Under the pieces are notes generated by a model that ran no database searches, was not told where the DNA came from, and saw only the letters and a list, made by a program, of their open reading frames with translations. Made by a program: the position numbers and the translations under genes. This document shows positions 1-7,992 of a DNA stretch of 46,348 nt, piece after piece. The stretch is from positions 1 through 46,348 of the forward strand of contig CALXHS010000025.1 of NCBI GenBank assembly GCA_944388165.1, written 5' to 3'. The stretch comes from an uncultured Gemmiger sp. GTDB taxonomy: Bacteria > Bacillota > Clostridia > Oscillospirales > Ruminococcaceae. Numbering within the stretch: position 1 is the first letter of the stretch; every line of letters begins with the position of its first letter.

Positions 1-2
1 CC

Positions 3-671
3 CTCAAAAAATCGATACTGCAGGAGGCAGTCCAGGGTAAGCTGGTACCACAAGACCCGTCTGACGAGCCTGCAGAAGATCTGCTGGAACGTATCCGGGC
101 GGAGAAACAGCGGCTCATCAAGGAAGGTAAAATCAAAAAGGACAAACATGAGTCTGTCATTTTCAGACGGGATAATTCTCATTATGAAAAGCGAGGCTCG
201 GAAGAGGTCTGTATCGACGAGGAGATTCCGTTTGAAGTGCCGCTCTCTTGGGCATTAATTAGATTGGATGACATAGGCATTTATAGAAAGGGACCCTTCG
301 GTAGCAGTCTGACCAAGAGTATGTTTGTGCCAAAGGGTGTTGATACTGTAAAGGTATATGAGCAAAAGAACGCTATTCAAAAGGATCACACCCTCGGAAC
401 ATACTACATCACTCGTCAATACTACGAATCAAAAATGAAAAGTTTCACGGTCGAGCCGGGTGATATTCTTGTTAGTTGTGCAGGAACTATTGGAGAGACT
501 TATGTCCTACCGGAGCAGATCGAGCTTGGCATTATAAATCAGGCTCTTATGCGAATGACAATTTATGCTCCGATAGATTTAAGTTATTTTCTCCTGTATT
601 TCGACTATGTCCTAAAACAGACAGCTATCTGGTCAGCTATACCATCTCTGACCGGCCAGTATTGGGCATGA
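3..671 (+). pseudogene. hsdS: Type I restriction-modification specificity subunit (HsdS), 5' end outside window, 3' end lost
   Basis: The reading frame is open from the window edge to a stop at 671. Before any start codon it encodes the conserved central HsdS linker (LKKSILQEAVQGKLVPQ, then a charged coiled-coil-like stretch ending EIPFEVPLSW). A second target-recognition domain follows, with GPFGSSL, EPGDILVS and TIGETYVL. HsdS recognises DNA for the HsdR/HsdM complex. The second domain breaks off after about YFDYVLKQTAIW, and the last few codons belong to an IS3-type transposase. The distal recognition helices and the C-terminal conserved repeat are therefore missing. An apparent GTG start at 237 lies inside the gene and is not a real start. 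No hsdR or hsdM is visible. The family call is confident; whether the fragment has any function is doubtful. Confidence 0.88.
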
Positions 672-1024
672 TAACTTCCATGCTGGAGAAGGCGTTTGAG
701 ACGATACCAGATGGAACAGGGTTGATCCTCCATTCTGATCAAGGCTGGCAGTATCAGCACAAGAAATACCAACACATGCTCAGGAGGAAAGGAGTCCGGC
801 AGAGCATGAGCCGGAAAGGCAACTGCCTGGACAATGCCGTCATGGAGAATTTCTTTGGCTTACTCAAAAGTGAGCTGCTGTACCTGCAAAAATTTGATTC
901 CCTGGAACACTTCAAGCAGGAACTGGTGGACTATCTGGATTACTACAATAACCGCAGAATCAAGATAAAACTAAAGGGCTTGCCGCCTGCTCTTCACAGA
1001 CAACAAGCCCTTTCGGTTGCTTGA
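620..1024 (+). pseudogene. IS3-family (IS150-like) transposase, C-terminal fragment
   Basis: From about position 620 the frame ending at 1024 reads as the C-terminal part of an OrfB-type DDE transposase. Visible motifs are SYTISDRPVL, LILHSDQGWQYQ (the second catalytic Asp region), RKGNCLDNAVMENFF (catalytic Glu), then FKQELVDYLDYYNNRR, a typical IS3/IS150 ending. The N-terminal half with the first catalytic Asp, and all of OrfA, are absent, because upstream sequence in another frame is hsdS. It cannot encode an active enzyme. The join without a left inverted repeat indicates a deletion or recombination through the element rather than simple insertion. Confidence 0.9.
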
Positions 1025-1043
1025 ACAATTTCTTCAAAAATAT

Positions 1044-1068
1044 TGTCTAACTTTTCGGGGTCACTTCA
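1044..1068 (+). repeat. Right terminal inverted repeat of the IS3-family element
   Basis: It begins TGTCTAACTTTT and ends GGGGTCACTTCA. This is the complement of the usual IS150-group left end (TGAA...CCCC-AAAAGTTAGACA). It lies 20 nt after the transposase stop. No matching left copy is present. Confidence 0.75.
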
Positions 1069-1097
1069 CAGGGACAGCCGCCGTTTTCTGTATGCGT

Positions 1098-1637
1098 CTA
1101 TTTTGACAGGATGATCTGTGTTTCCGCCCCGCCCAGCACAGCGGCAAGGTCGCTGCCGCTCACGTCCAGGATGGTGCCCAGCCGGGTATAAGACCAGGTG
1201 TTGCTGCCGTAAAACAGGACGATGGAATCCCCCTGATACAGCATGATGTCCCCCGGCCGGGTGGTGATGCGGGTGTCCTGCCGGGCCAGCGCCTGGGGCA
1301 GCTCGCCCACCTTTTCGAATCCGCCGTAGTTTTCCACACGAACGGTCAGAGGCCCATCCTCCAGCAGTTCCATCAGGGCGTCGGCGGCTTCGGTGTCGGC
1401 CGGCGCGGCAGTAAGGGTGGTGTCCCCGATGTGAATATAAAACATAGTTTCTTCCTCCCCTGTTTCTGCAGTGGCAGTTTCCTCTTCCTCCGTCCGGGCG
1501 GGGACGGCGCTTTCCGGTGTGTTTTCCCGGGCGGCGGATGGCGTTTCAGTGGGAGTGATCCCGCCATTCCGACCGCAGCCGCCCAGGATCAACAGCACGG
1601 CCAGCGCCAGGGCCGCCCCATAATGCCGGGCCCTCAC
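1098..1637 (-). CDS. Cyclophilin-like-fold lipoprotein
   Basis: Starting at GTG 1637 the product is about 179 aa: a short basic N-terminus, a hydrophobic stretch (AALALAVLLI) and a lipobox LGGC, then a low-complexity Thr/Glu/Pro linker. The C-terminal 115 residues match the bacterial cyclophilin-like domain (IHIGDTTLTA, VENYGGFEKVGELP, TTRPGDIMLYQGDSIVLFYG, WSYTRLG). It should be a membrane-anchored extracytoplasmic protein. Homologues are often annotated as isomerase-like but their biochemical role is not established. A TTG at 1679 would add 14 residues before the signal peptide and lacks a well-spaced ribosome site, so GTG is preferred. It is the last gene of a minus-strand operon with the DUF3737 gene, and its start overlaps the stop of a short leader frame (1634-1690). 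Confidence 0.85.
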   Translation of the reverse strand: MRARHYGAALALAVLLILGGCGRNGGITPTETPSAARENTPESAVPARTEEEETATAETGEEETMFYIHIGDTTLTAAPADTEAADALMELLEDGPLTVRVENYGGFEKVGELPQALARQDTRITTRPGDIMLYQGDSIVLFYGSNTWSYTRLGTILDVSGSDLAAVLGGAETQIILSK

Positions 1638-1690
1638 AGGCTGGCCCTCAGACGGACGGCGGAGTTGCCGTATGTGCAATTACCTGACAT
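1634..1690 (-). CDS. Possible 18-codon leader peptide upstream of the lipoprotein
   Basis: An ATG at 1690 has a good AAGGAGA ribosome site (about 1696-1703) at normal spacing. It opens an 18-codon frame in a different phase from the lipoprotein. Its TGA overlaps the GTG start of the lipoprotein as GTGA, a classical translational-coupling arrangement. The peptide resembles nothing I know. It could instead mark a one-base frameshift at the true gene start. Confidence 0.35.
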   Translation of the reverse strand: MSGNCTYGNSAVRLRASL

Positions 1691-1716
1691 GGAACTCTCC
1701 TTTCTGAAATCTGGTG

Positions 1717-2583
1717 TCAGGCGCAGCCGCCGGCGGTTTTGCCGGCAGCGCAGGCGCAGATGATCTCGGCGCGGGATTCCGGATCGTCCCGGATGACCTG
1801 CCCTACCTCCGGCAGCTCGATGCGGCCGGAACGGGGGTTCTTGATGCTGAGCACCGGGGCGGTGAGGGTGGCCCGTACTTCGCTCTTTTCAAAGGCAAGA
1901 TCAGCATCCACCATTTCGCAGTTGATGAGCTTCAGGCCCTTGCAGTAGCACAGGGGCTGTGTGCCGATGATCTTGCAGTTTTCAAAGGTGACATTCTCGC
2001 AGTACCAGGCCAGGTATTCCCCTTTCACCACGCTGTTGCGTACCACCACATGTCTGGCATGCCAGAAGGCGTCCTTGGTATCGAAGGTACAATTTTCAAA
2101 AGTGGCGTCCTGGATGTACTGGAAGGAGTATTTGCCCTTCAGAGTCACGTTGGAAAAATGCAGGTGGTCCGACCGCATCATGAAGTACTCGCTTTCGGCG
2201 GTGCAGTCCTCCATGGTGATGCCCCGCACCGACCAGCCGAATTCCGGGGACACGATATGGCAGCCCCGCATGGTCACGTCCTCACATTCCCGCAGAGCCT
2301 TGATGCCGTGGAGTTTGGTGTCGGTGATGGTCACATGGCTGGAATACCACAAAGCCGCCCGGCAGAGTTCGGTCATCTCGCTGTCCCGGATAATCAGGCC
2401 GGTATCGTGCCAGAAGGGATAGCGCAGGTTGAAAAAGCAGTGCTCAGCGACAAGGTCGCCGCCTTCCTTGAAGGCGCTTTCCCCGTCCGCCGGGCCGTCA
2501 AAGCGGCAGTCGGAAACGCAAAGATTTTTCTGGCCGTACAGGGCCCGTTCTTCGTCAAATGTCTGGTTGGAAATGGTTTTCAT
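1717..2583 (-). CDS. DUF3737 family protein (predicted right-handed beta-helix)
   Basis: A 288-aa protein with the DUF3737 pattern: MKTISNQTFDEERALYG at the start, then serial short strands of the form x-F/I-x-N/D-C/S-x-F (CFFNLRYPFWH, FENCTFDTKDAFWH, FENCKIIGT), ending with a conserved tail (NPRSGRIELPEVGQVIRDD). The repeats suggest a solenoid like those of pectate lyases, but no catalytic residues can be assigned. No signal peptide is visible, so it is probably cytoplasmic. It lies 7 nt downstream of the 82-aa gene and 26 nt upstream of the leader frame of the lipoprotein, in one operon divergent from a LysR regulator. The family's function is unknown. Confidence 0.9.
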   Translation of the reverse strand: MKTISNQTFDEERALYGQKNLCVSDCRFDGPADGESAFKEGGDLVAEHCFFNLRYPFWHDTGLIIRDSEMTELCRAALWYSSHVTITDTKLHGIKALRECEDVTMRGCHIVSPEFGWSVRGITMEDCTAESEYFMMRSDHLHFSNVTLKGKYSFQYIQDATFENCTFDTKDAFWHARHVVVRNSVVKGEYLAWYCENVTFENCKIIGTQPLCYCKGLKLINCEMVDADLAFEKSEVRATLTAPVLSIKNPRSGRIELPEVGQVIRDDPESRAEIICACAAGKTAGGCA

Positions 2584-2590
2584 CTTCCTG

Positions 2591-2839
2591 TCAACCCCCG
2601 TTCTTTTGGCAGGACGGTTCGCACCGTCCCAGGCAGTAGGCCAGATAATCCAGGCAGCTGATCTGCCGTTCCTGCTTGTGAATGCTTTCCAGCAGGCAGC
2701 TGCGCTGTCTGGCCAGCAGACACATCTGCTGACGCCGGTCCCCCGCCTGCCAGCAATCCATAAAGCCCGCAGCTGCCCGCGGGGTGAATCCCGCGTCCTG
2801 CAGGTTCTGGCGGATCTGTTCCGCCGTCATCTCTTCCAT
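2591..2839 (-). CDS. Small helical Cys-containing protein of the DUF3737 operon
   Basis: An 82-aa protein, first gene of the minus-strand operon. The middle (MCLLARQRSCLLESIHKQERQISCLDYLAY) resembles the C-terminal helical effector region of MerR-type regulators, but no DNA-binding domain is present. A GGGAGG element lies about 13 nt before the ATG at 2839; a second ATG at 2830 is possible. It is 7 nt from the DUF3737 gene, so the two are co-translated. Proteins of this kind recur next to DUF3737 and cyclophilin-like genes under LysR control. Function unknown. Confidence 0.75.
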   Translation of the reverse strand: MEEMTAEQIRQNLQDAGFTPRAAAGFMDCWQAGDRRQQMCLLARQRSCLLESIHKQERQISCLDYLAYCLGRCEPSCQKNGG

Positions 2840-2899
2840 GGTGTGCCCTGCCTCCCTTGCGGCGGGCTTACAGCCCGCCTGCCTTTTTTCTTCGTTCCC

Positions 2900-2928
2900 A
2901 GTGTACCGCGTCCGGTTTCAAATAGCAA
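2900..2928 (-). promoter_or_regulatory. Promoter of the 82-aa/DUF3737/lipoprotein operon
   Basis: On the minus strand TTGCTA (2928-2923) and TACACT (2905-2900) are separated by 17 nt, 60 nt before the first ATG. The AT-rich stretch just upstream (2925-2956) lies between this promoter and that of the LysR gene and is a natural place for regulator binding. Confidence 0.6.
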
Positions 2929-2956
2929 ATACTTATATTTTATATTTTGTTATGTC

Positions 2957-2985
2957 TTGCAGGCATACCAGAATTTTGCTAGGAT
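2957..2985 (+). promoter_or_regulatory. Promoter of the LysR regulator gene
   Basis: TTGCAG (2957-2962), 17 nt, TAGGAT (2980-2985), 28 nt before the start codon. It is back to back with the operon promoter, the usual LysR divergent arrangement. Confidence 0.5.
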
Positions 2986-3013
2986 GATAGAAGAAACAAA
3001 GGAGGTGCCCACC

Positions 3014-3898
3014 ATGGAACTGCGTGTGCTGCGCTATTTTCTTACCATTGCCCGGGAGGGCAGCATCACCAATGCAGCCAACGCCCTGCACGTGACCCAG
3101 CCCACCCTGTCCCGCCAGATCCGGGACCTGGAAGAGGAACTGGGCCAGCCCCTGTTCGTGCGGGGCAGCCACAACGTGACCCTGACACCGGAGGGCATGC
3201 TGCTGCGCAAGCGGGCGGAGGAGATCATCGACCTGGTGAACAAGACCGAGCAGGAATTCACTCAGACGGAAGAGACCCTTTCGGGTGATGTGTATATCGG
3301 CGCGGGGGAAACGGTGGGGGTTCATGTGCTGACCCGGGCCGCCCGGCGGCTGCAGGATGCTTTTCCGGCGGTGCACTTCCATATTTCCAGCGGCGACACC
3401 ACCGACGTGCGGGAAGAACTGGACAAAGGGCTCATCGACTTCGGGCTGCTTTTCGCCCCGGTGGACCTGGGACGGTACAATGCCATCCGTCTGCCCTACC
3501 GGGATACCTGGGGCGTACTCATGCGCCGGGACTGCCCCCTGGCCCAAAAGGAAACCGTGGGGCTGAAAGACCTGGAAAAACAGCCTCTGATCGTATCCCG
3601 CCAGGTGTTCAAGACCAACCGGCTGCAGGAGTGGTTCGGAGATGCCGCCCGCCATCTTCATATAGCAGGGACATACAGCCTTGTGTTCAACGGGTCGCTG
3701 ATGGTGGAGGATGGTATGGGCTGTGCTTTGTGCCTGGATAACATCATCAACGTAGCCGGTTCCGATACCTTGTGTTTCCGCCCGCTGGAACCCCGCCGGG
3801 AGGCCGAAATGTTCATTGTATGGAAGAAGTACCAGATCTTCTCCCGGGCGGCGGAACGCTTTCTGGACGTGCTGAAGGAGATGGAAAAGGACGCCTGA
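3014..3898 (+). CDS. LysR-family transcriptional regulator
   Basis: A 294-aa protein starting at ATG 3014, with AAGGAGGT ending 7 nt upstream. Residues 1-60 form the winged helix-turn-helix (MELRVLRYFLTIAREGS, AANALHVTQPTLSRQIRDLEEELG, LFVR). Residues from about 90 form the periplasmic-binding-like effector domain (GDVYIGAGETVGVHVL, IDFGLLFAP, WGVLMRRDCPLA). It probably controls the divergent small protein/DUF3737/lipoprotein operon and itself; the inducer cannot be predicted. Its stop codon lies inside the stem of a convergent terminator. Confidence 0.95.
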   Translation: MELRVLRYFLTIAREGSITNAANALHVTQPTLSRQIRDLEEELGQPLFVRGSHNVTLTPEGMLLRKRAEEIIDLVNKTEQEFTQTEETLSGDVYIGAGETVGVHVLTRAARRLQDAFPAVHFHISSGDTTDVREELDKGLIDFGLLFAPVDLGRYNAIRLPYRDTWGVLMRRDCPLAQKETVGLKDLEKQPLIVSRQVFKTNRLQEWFGDAARHLHIAGTYSLVFNGSLMVEDGMGCALCLDNIINVAGSDTLCFRPLEPRREAEMFIVWKKYQIFSRAAERFLDVLKEMEKDA

Positions 3899-3918
3899 CC
3901 ACAGCATCAGGCGTCCTT
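3887..3918. terminator. Bidirectional terminator between the LysR gene and the PBP gene
   Basis: A perfect 12-bp inverted repeat (AAGGACGCCTGA / TCAGGCGTCCTT) with an 8-nt loop. The left arm contains the LysR TGA stop. It stands between two convergent genes. Confidence 0.7.
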
Positions 3919-3930
3919 GAACAAGTTCTG

Positions 3931-5988
3931 TTACTCGTCGGCAGCGGCATCAAAGCTGCCGGTGGTGTCCAGGGTGATGGAGGATTCCCGCCGCACCGAG
4001 GTCCCCGCTGCCGGGTAGAGGCTGGCGACCCGCTCGCCGTCCCCCACCACGGCGGCTTCCAGGCCGTATTCCGCCAGCTTCTGCCGGGCGGCGGTCACCT
4101 TCCAGCCGGAAACATCCGGCACTTCGGTAAAATATTTTTCCTGTTCCTCCTGGGTATAGCTGGGTTCGACGCCCAGGTAAGGCAATGCCTGTTCCAGCAC
4201 CTGGGCACACACCGGACCGGACAGCGCGCCGCCGCTGGTGGTCCAGCTGTGGGGTTCATCCAGGCAGACCAGCACGGCGATCTTGGGGTCGTCGATGGGC
4301 GCCACCGCCACAAAGCTGGCAATGCGGGCGGCGGCGTCCTCACTGTCCAGCTTCTGGCTGGTGCCGGTCTTTCCGCCCACGCGGTACCCCGCCACCGCGC
4401 CGTTTTTGCCGGTGCCCTCGGTCACCACCCCTTCCATCAGGGTTCGCATGGCGGCGGAGGCCTCTTCCGAAATCACCTGCCGCCTGACGGTGGGTTCGGT
4501 GACGCTGACCGTCTGGCCGTCGGCGTCGGTAACAGACTGCACGATATAAGGCTGCATCAGTCTGCCTCCGTTGACAATGGCCGACACGGCGGTGATCATC
4601 TGCAGATAGCTGACCTTGCTGCTCTGGCCGAAGGAGCAGCTGGCCAGTTCCACCGGACCCATCCGGTCGGCGGTATAGTATTCGCTGCGCTTGATTTCGC
4701 CAGGAAGGTCGATGCCGGTGGCTTCCCGCAGACCGAAAGCGGCAAAATAATCGCAGAACGCCTCCTTTCCCAACCGTGCCCCCACCTGGATAAAGCAGGG
4801 GTTGCAGGACGCCGCCAGCCCCTGGGCCAGGGTCTCCAGGCCGTGAATGTGGCCGTTGGCGCAGCGGAAGGTGGTGCCGGACACCTTGATTTTGCCCGCG
4901 CATACAAACTGGGAATCCGGGGTAACGGCGCCTGTATCCAGAGCAGCGGCACAGGTGATGAGCTTGAACACACTGCCCGGTTCGTACAGGTCGCTGATGG
5001 CTTTGTTCCGCCACTGGGCCTGCTGGGCGGTCTGCAAAGCCTGGCTGCGTTCCTCCCCCGTCAGGGCGTTGACCTGGGCGCGGATTTCCTCATCCACAAT
5101 GGTGCGGGGATCGTTGGGGTCGTAGTCCGGCTTGGTGGTCATGGCCAGGATCGCCCCCGTCTGCACATCCATGACGATGCCCACACCCCGGGCGGAGACA
5201 TTGTGTTCCTCCACGGCGGCGGAAAGGGCGCTTTCCAGCATGTGCTGGATATTGGCGTCAATGGTCAGGGTCAGGCTGCTGCCCGGCACAGCATCAATGA
5301 GGGTGCTGTATTCTTCCGGCATGTCATATCCCCAGGCGTTTTTGGCGGTGAGCACCCGGCCGTTCTCCCCCGTGAGCACCTCATCATATTCCAGTTCCAG
5401 CCCCCACAGCCCGGCGTTGTCCACGTCGGTGAAGCCCAGCAGACAGCCCATGAAGTCCCCTTCCGGGTAAATGCGGCGGGTATCCTGGCGGATCTGGATG
5501 CCCTCGGCACCGTTTTCCTCGCACCAGAGGCGGACGGCATCGGCGGTTTCCCGGTCCACCCGGCGTCGGAGCAGGCAGTCGTTGGAACTGCGCCGGCTGA
5601 ACTTTTCCAGGGTCTCGGCCTCATCGATCTCCAGTATCTCGCTGAGCGCCCGGGCCGCCGGTTCCACCAGTTCGTCCGCCAGTTCCCGGGGTGCGGCACG
5701 GATGGTCCAGCAGGTCTCGCTGGCAGCCAGCAACGTCCCGTCGGAAGAATAGATCTCTCCCCGGGGGGCGGGCACCACCGTATCCCGCAGCTGCTGGTCG
5801 GCGGCCCGGGCGGCATAGCCATCCGGGTCCAGCAGCTGCAGAACAAACAGCCTGGCCAGAAGCCCCCCAAAACAAACCACCGCCAAACAGCCCGCAAACA
5901 CCCGCACCCGCCGCCGGATATGGCGGTCCAGGCCAGGGATGACGGGCCGCCAGGCGGTGTCCGGCTGACCGGATTTTTTCTGTTTCAT
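3931..5988 (-). CDS. Class B penicillin-binding protein with C-terminal PASTA domain (FtsI/SpoVD-like)
   Basis: A 685-aa peptidoglycan transpeptidase. It has a cytoplasmic basic N-terminus, one membrane anchor (about 32-55), a PBP dimerisation domain (RGEIYSSDGTLLA, about 76-250) and a transpeptidase domain with SVFK (catalytic Ser339), SCN (394-396) and KTGT (540-543). One PASTA domain follows (about 620-677, EVPDVSGWKVTAARQKL). It cross-links peptidoglycan in the divisome or during sporulation; sequence alone does not separate FtsI from SpoVD. Unusually it is not in an mra-ftsL-mur cluster: it stands alone, divergent from ogt and convergent with LysR. Start ATG 5988 follows GGGGGAGGG. Length is normal and all catalytic motifs are intact. 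Confidence 0.95.
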   Translation of the reverse strand: MKQKKSGQPDTAWRPVIPGLDRHIRRRVRVFAGCLAVVCFGGLLARLFVLQLLDPDGYAARAADQQLRDTVVPAPRGEIYSSDGTLLAASETCWTIRAAPRELADELVEPAARALSEILEIDEAETLEKFSRRSSNDCLLRRRVDRETADAVRLWCEENGAEGIQIRQDTRRIYPEGDFMGCLLGFTDVDNAGLWGLELEYDEVLTGENGRVLTAKNAWGYDMPEEYSTLIDAVPGSSLTLTIDANIQHMLESALSAAVEEHNVSARGVGIVMDVQTGAILAMTTKPDYDPNDPRTIVDEEIRAQVNALTGEERSQALQTAQQAQWRNKAISDLYEPGSVFKLITCAAALDTGAVTPDSQFVCAGKIKVSGTTFRCANGHIHGLETLAQGLAASCNPCFIQVGARLGKEAFCDYFAAFGLREATGIDLPGEIKRSEYYTADRMGPVELASCSFGQSSKVSYLQMITAVSAIVNGGRLMQPYIVQSVTDADGQTVSVTEPTVRRQVISEEASAAMRTLMEGVVTEGTGKNGAVAGYRVGGKTGTSQKLDSEDAAARIASFVAVAPIDDPKIAVLVCLDEPHSWTTSGGALSGPVCAQVLEQALPYLGVEPSYTQEEQEKYFTEVPDVSGWKVTAARQKLAEYGLEAAVVGDGERVASLYPAAGTSVRRESSITLDTTGSFDAAADE

Positions 5989-6052
5989 GACACGCCCTCC
6001 CCCTTTCGTCCTCTTTCAACAGGGGTATGCGCCGTCGGGGCAGGGTATGCTC

Positions 6053-6081
6053 TTGCCAAGAAGCGCCCCGGCGTGTATGAT
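6053..6081 (+). promoter_or_regulatory. Promoter of ogt
   Basis: TTGCCA (6053-6058), 17 nt, TATGAT (6076-6081), 39 nt before the start codon. Confidence 0.65.
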
Positions 6082-6120
6082 AAGGGCAACGGCCATTGGT
6101 TTTGTGAAAGGAGCCTGCCC

Positions 6121-6591
6121 ATGGAAACTTCCGGCAACGCGGTGCTGTACTATTCTTCCCCGGTGGGGCTGTTGCGGCTGTGTGCCGACCAGGACGGCCT
6201 GTGCGGCGTTCATTTTGCTCGGGAAGCACAAACGGGCGGCACGGACAGCGAACTGCTGCACCGTACCGCCCGGGAACTGAACGAATATTTTGCGGGAAAA
6301 CGGCGGGAATTCGATATTCCCCTATCCCTGCACGGCACGCCCTTTCAGCGCCGCGTCTGGGCGGCTTTGCAGGAGATTCCCTGGGGCCAGACTCGCAGCT
6401 ACGGTGAAGTAGCGGCCATGGCAGGCAGCCCCAAAGCCTGCCGGGCGGTGGGCATGGCCAACCACAACAACCCGGTGAGTATTCTGGTACCCTGCCACCG
6501 GGTCATCAACGCCAACGGCGGTCTGGGAGGCTACGGCGGCGGTCTGGACGCCAAACGATATCTGCTGCGCCTGGAGGGGCTTTCCTTTTAA
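6121..6591 (+). CDS. ogt: Methylated-DNA-[protein]-cysteine S-methyltransferase
   Basis: A 156-aa suicide repair enzyme that moves O6-alkyl groups from guanine to its own cysteine. The active-site motif PCHR has Cys125, with the usual DNA-binding helix before it (TRSYGEVAAMAGSPKACRA) and the GGLGGYGGGL loop after it. Start ATG 6121 follows GAAAGGAG by 8 nt and its own promoter. The frame is open far upstream only because it is antisense to the PBP gene. It is a stand-alone gene, divergent from the PBP and convergent with the PatB-like gene. Confidence 0.95.
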   Translation: METSGNAVLYYSSPVGLLRLCADQDGLCGVHFAREAQTGGTDSELLHRTARELNEYFAGKRREFDIPLSLHGTPFQRRVWAALQEIPWGQTRSYGEVAAMAGSPKACRAVGMANHNNPVSILVPCHRVINANGGLGGYGGGLDAKRYLLRLEGLSF

Positions 6592-6617
6592 AGGGAAGCT
6601 CCTTTTTCCATGCCTGC

Positions 6618-7823
6618 TTATTTCTTGAACACGTACTTGTCCAGACGGGCAAAGGCTTCCTGCACCCGGTCCAGAGGCAGCGCCAGATTCATGCGGATGG
6701 CACAGGGGCCGTGGAACGGTCGGCCGTCCTGCCATGCCACCCCCACGTCCCAGCCGGCGCGGAGGATGTCGTCCAGGGTGCAGCCGTGGTCGGCACACCA
6801 GCCGCTGCAATCCAGGAACAGCATGTACGTGCCCTGGGGCCGGGCCACCGAAACGCCGGGATACGTGGTCTCAATATGATCGCAGGCATAGCGGACATTT
6901 TCGCTGAGGACCCCGCAGAGTTCATCCACCCACTCTTTGCCCGCAGCGCTGTAAGCCGCCGTCAGGGCATGCATGGACAGGACGTTCATGGAATTGTAGT
7001 GGGATTTGCCCCCCGCGGCCCGCACCCGGTCCCGCAGCCAGCTGTTATAGATAATGTGATAGCTGCCCACCAGCCCCGCCAGGTTGAAGGTCTTGCTGGG
7101 GGCATACAGGGCCACCGTGCGCTGGCGGGCGTCCTCGCTGACAGACTGGGTAGGAGTATGGGTATGCCCGTCCAGCAGGATATCCGACCAGATCTCATCC
7201 GAGATGACATAGCAGTCATGGCGGCGGTAGACCTCCATCACCTGCTGCAGTTCCTCCCGGGTCCAGACACGGCCGCAGGGATTGTGAGGACTGCACAGAA
7301 TGGCCGCGTGGATCTTTTCCCGGCGCAGTTTTTCCTCCATATCTGCCAGGTCCATGCGCCACACGCCTTCCTCATCCCGGTACAGCGGGCTGTGGACGAT
7401 GCGGTAGCCGGCATTTTCCAGGCTTTTGGTAAAGCCGATGTAGGTGGGGCTGTGTACCAGCACCTTGTCCCCGGGGACAGCCATGGCCGCCAGTGCCGAG
7501 AGCACCCCGCCCAGCACGCCGTTCTCGTAGCCGATGTGCTCTTTGGTCAGTCCCTGTACCCCGTTGCGGTCCCGCTGCCAGGTGCAGATGGCATCATAGT
7601 AGGCGTCGGAAGGATCAAAGTAGCCGAAGGCCGGGTGCTGTGCCCGGCGGCAGATGGCGGCGGGGATGTCCGGCAGCGCGGGAAAGTTCATATCCGCCAC
7701 CCACATAGGGATGGCGTCAAAACCAGCCTTGGGGGCCCCGGGCACACCGGGACGGCCCAGTGCGTCCACCGCAATGGCATCCATGCCCCGGCGTTCCAGG
7801 TGAGAAGTGAAATCGTACTTCAT
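6618..7823 (-). CDS. patB: MalY/PatB family PLP-dependent aminotransferase (cystathionine beta-lyase type)
   Basis: A 401-aa fold-type I PLP enzyme. Signature segments are PMWVADMNFP, the Tyr/Asn cofactor pocket (SPHNPCGRVW, about 178-187), SDEIWSDI, and the Schiff-base lysine in APSKTFNLAG (Lys244). Family members cleave cystathionine or cysteine S-conjugates to a thiol, pyruvate and ammonia; some act as regulators. Start ATG 7823 is chosen for the AAAAGGAGA site; an upstream in-frame start at 7928 would add an unlikely N-terminus. It is divergent from a YheO-like regulator, which probably controls it. The exact substrate is not predictable. Confidence 0.9.
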   Translation of the reverse strand: MKYDFTSHLERRGMDAIAVDALGRPGVPGAPKAGFDAIPMWVADMNFPALPDIPAAICRRAQHPAFGYFDPSDAYYDAICTWQRDRNGVQGLTKEHIGYENGVLGGVLSALAAMAVPGDKVLVHSPTYIGFTKSLENAGYRIVHSPLYRDEEGVWRMDLADMEEKLRREKIHAAILCSPHNPCGRVWTREELQQVMEVYRRHDCYVISDEIWSDILLDGHTHTPTQSVSEDARQRTVALYAPSKTFNLAGLVGSYHIIYNSWLRDRVRAAGGKSHYNSMNVLSMHALTAAYSAAGKEWVDELCGVLSENVRYACDHIETTYPGVSVARPQGTYMLFLDCSGWCADHGCTLDDILRAGWDVGVAWQDGRPFHGPCAIRMNLALPLDRVQEAFARLDKYVFKK

Positions 7824-7963
7824 GGTATATTCTCCTTTTATATACTGCTCGGCCGCCGCCTGCGCAACGGCAAACGGGGCGGCATGATTCCGTTTTTCAG
7901 AAAATTTTCCCGCCGCGGTTTTGTGCAACTTGCCGCTTGCGAAAATTCGAAAATTTTGTTATC

Positions 7964-7992
7964 TTTTTAATAAAAAGTGATATTCTTTTCAA
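7964..7992 (-). promoter_or_regulatory. Putative promoter of the patB-like gene, -10 inside a dyad
   Basis: On the minus strand TTGAAA (7992-7987), 17 nt, TAAAAA (7969-7964). The -10 lies in a 15-nt perfect dyad (7963-7977, CTTTTT-AAT-AAAAAG). That is a plausible operator for the divergently encoded YheO-like regulator. Confidence 0.4.

Larger units (their letters stand above)
620..1068 (+). mobile_element. 3' remnant of an IS3-family insertion sequence
   Basis: The remnant comprises the transposase 3' part and the right terminal inverted repeat at 1044-1068. The left end and about two thirds of the element are missing. It separates the hsdS fragment from the unrelated operon ending at 1098. 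Confidence 0.82.

Noticed and set aside
3772..6120. Very long plus-strand open frame running into ogt
   Set aside because: It is antisense to the intact PBP gene, low-complexity Gly/Pro/His-rich, and has no ribosome site; a by-product of GC-rich codons. The real ogt start is 6121.
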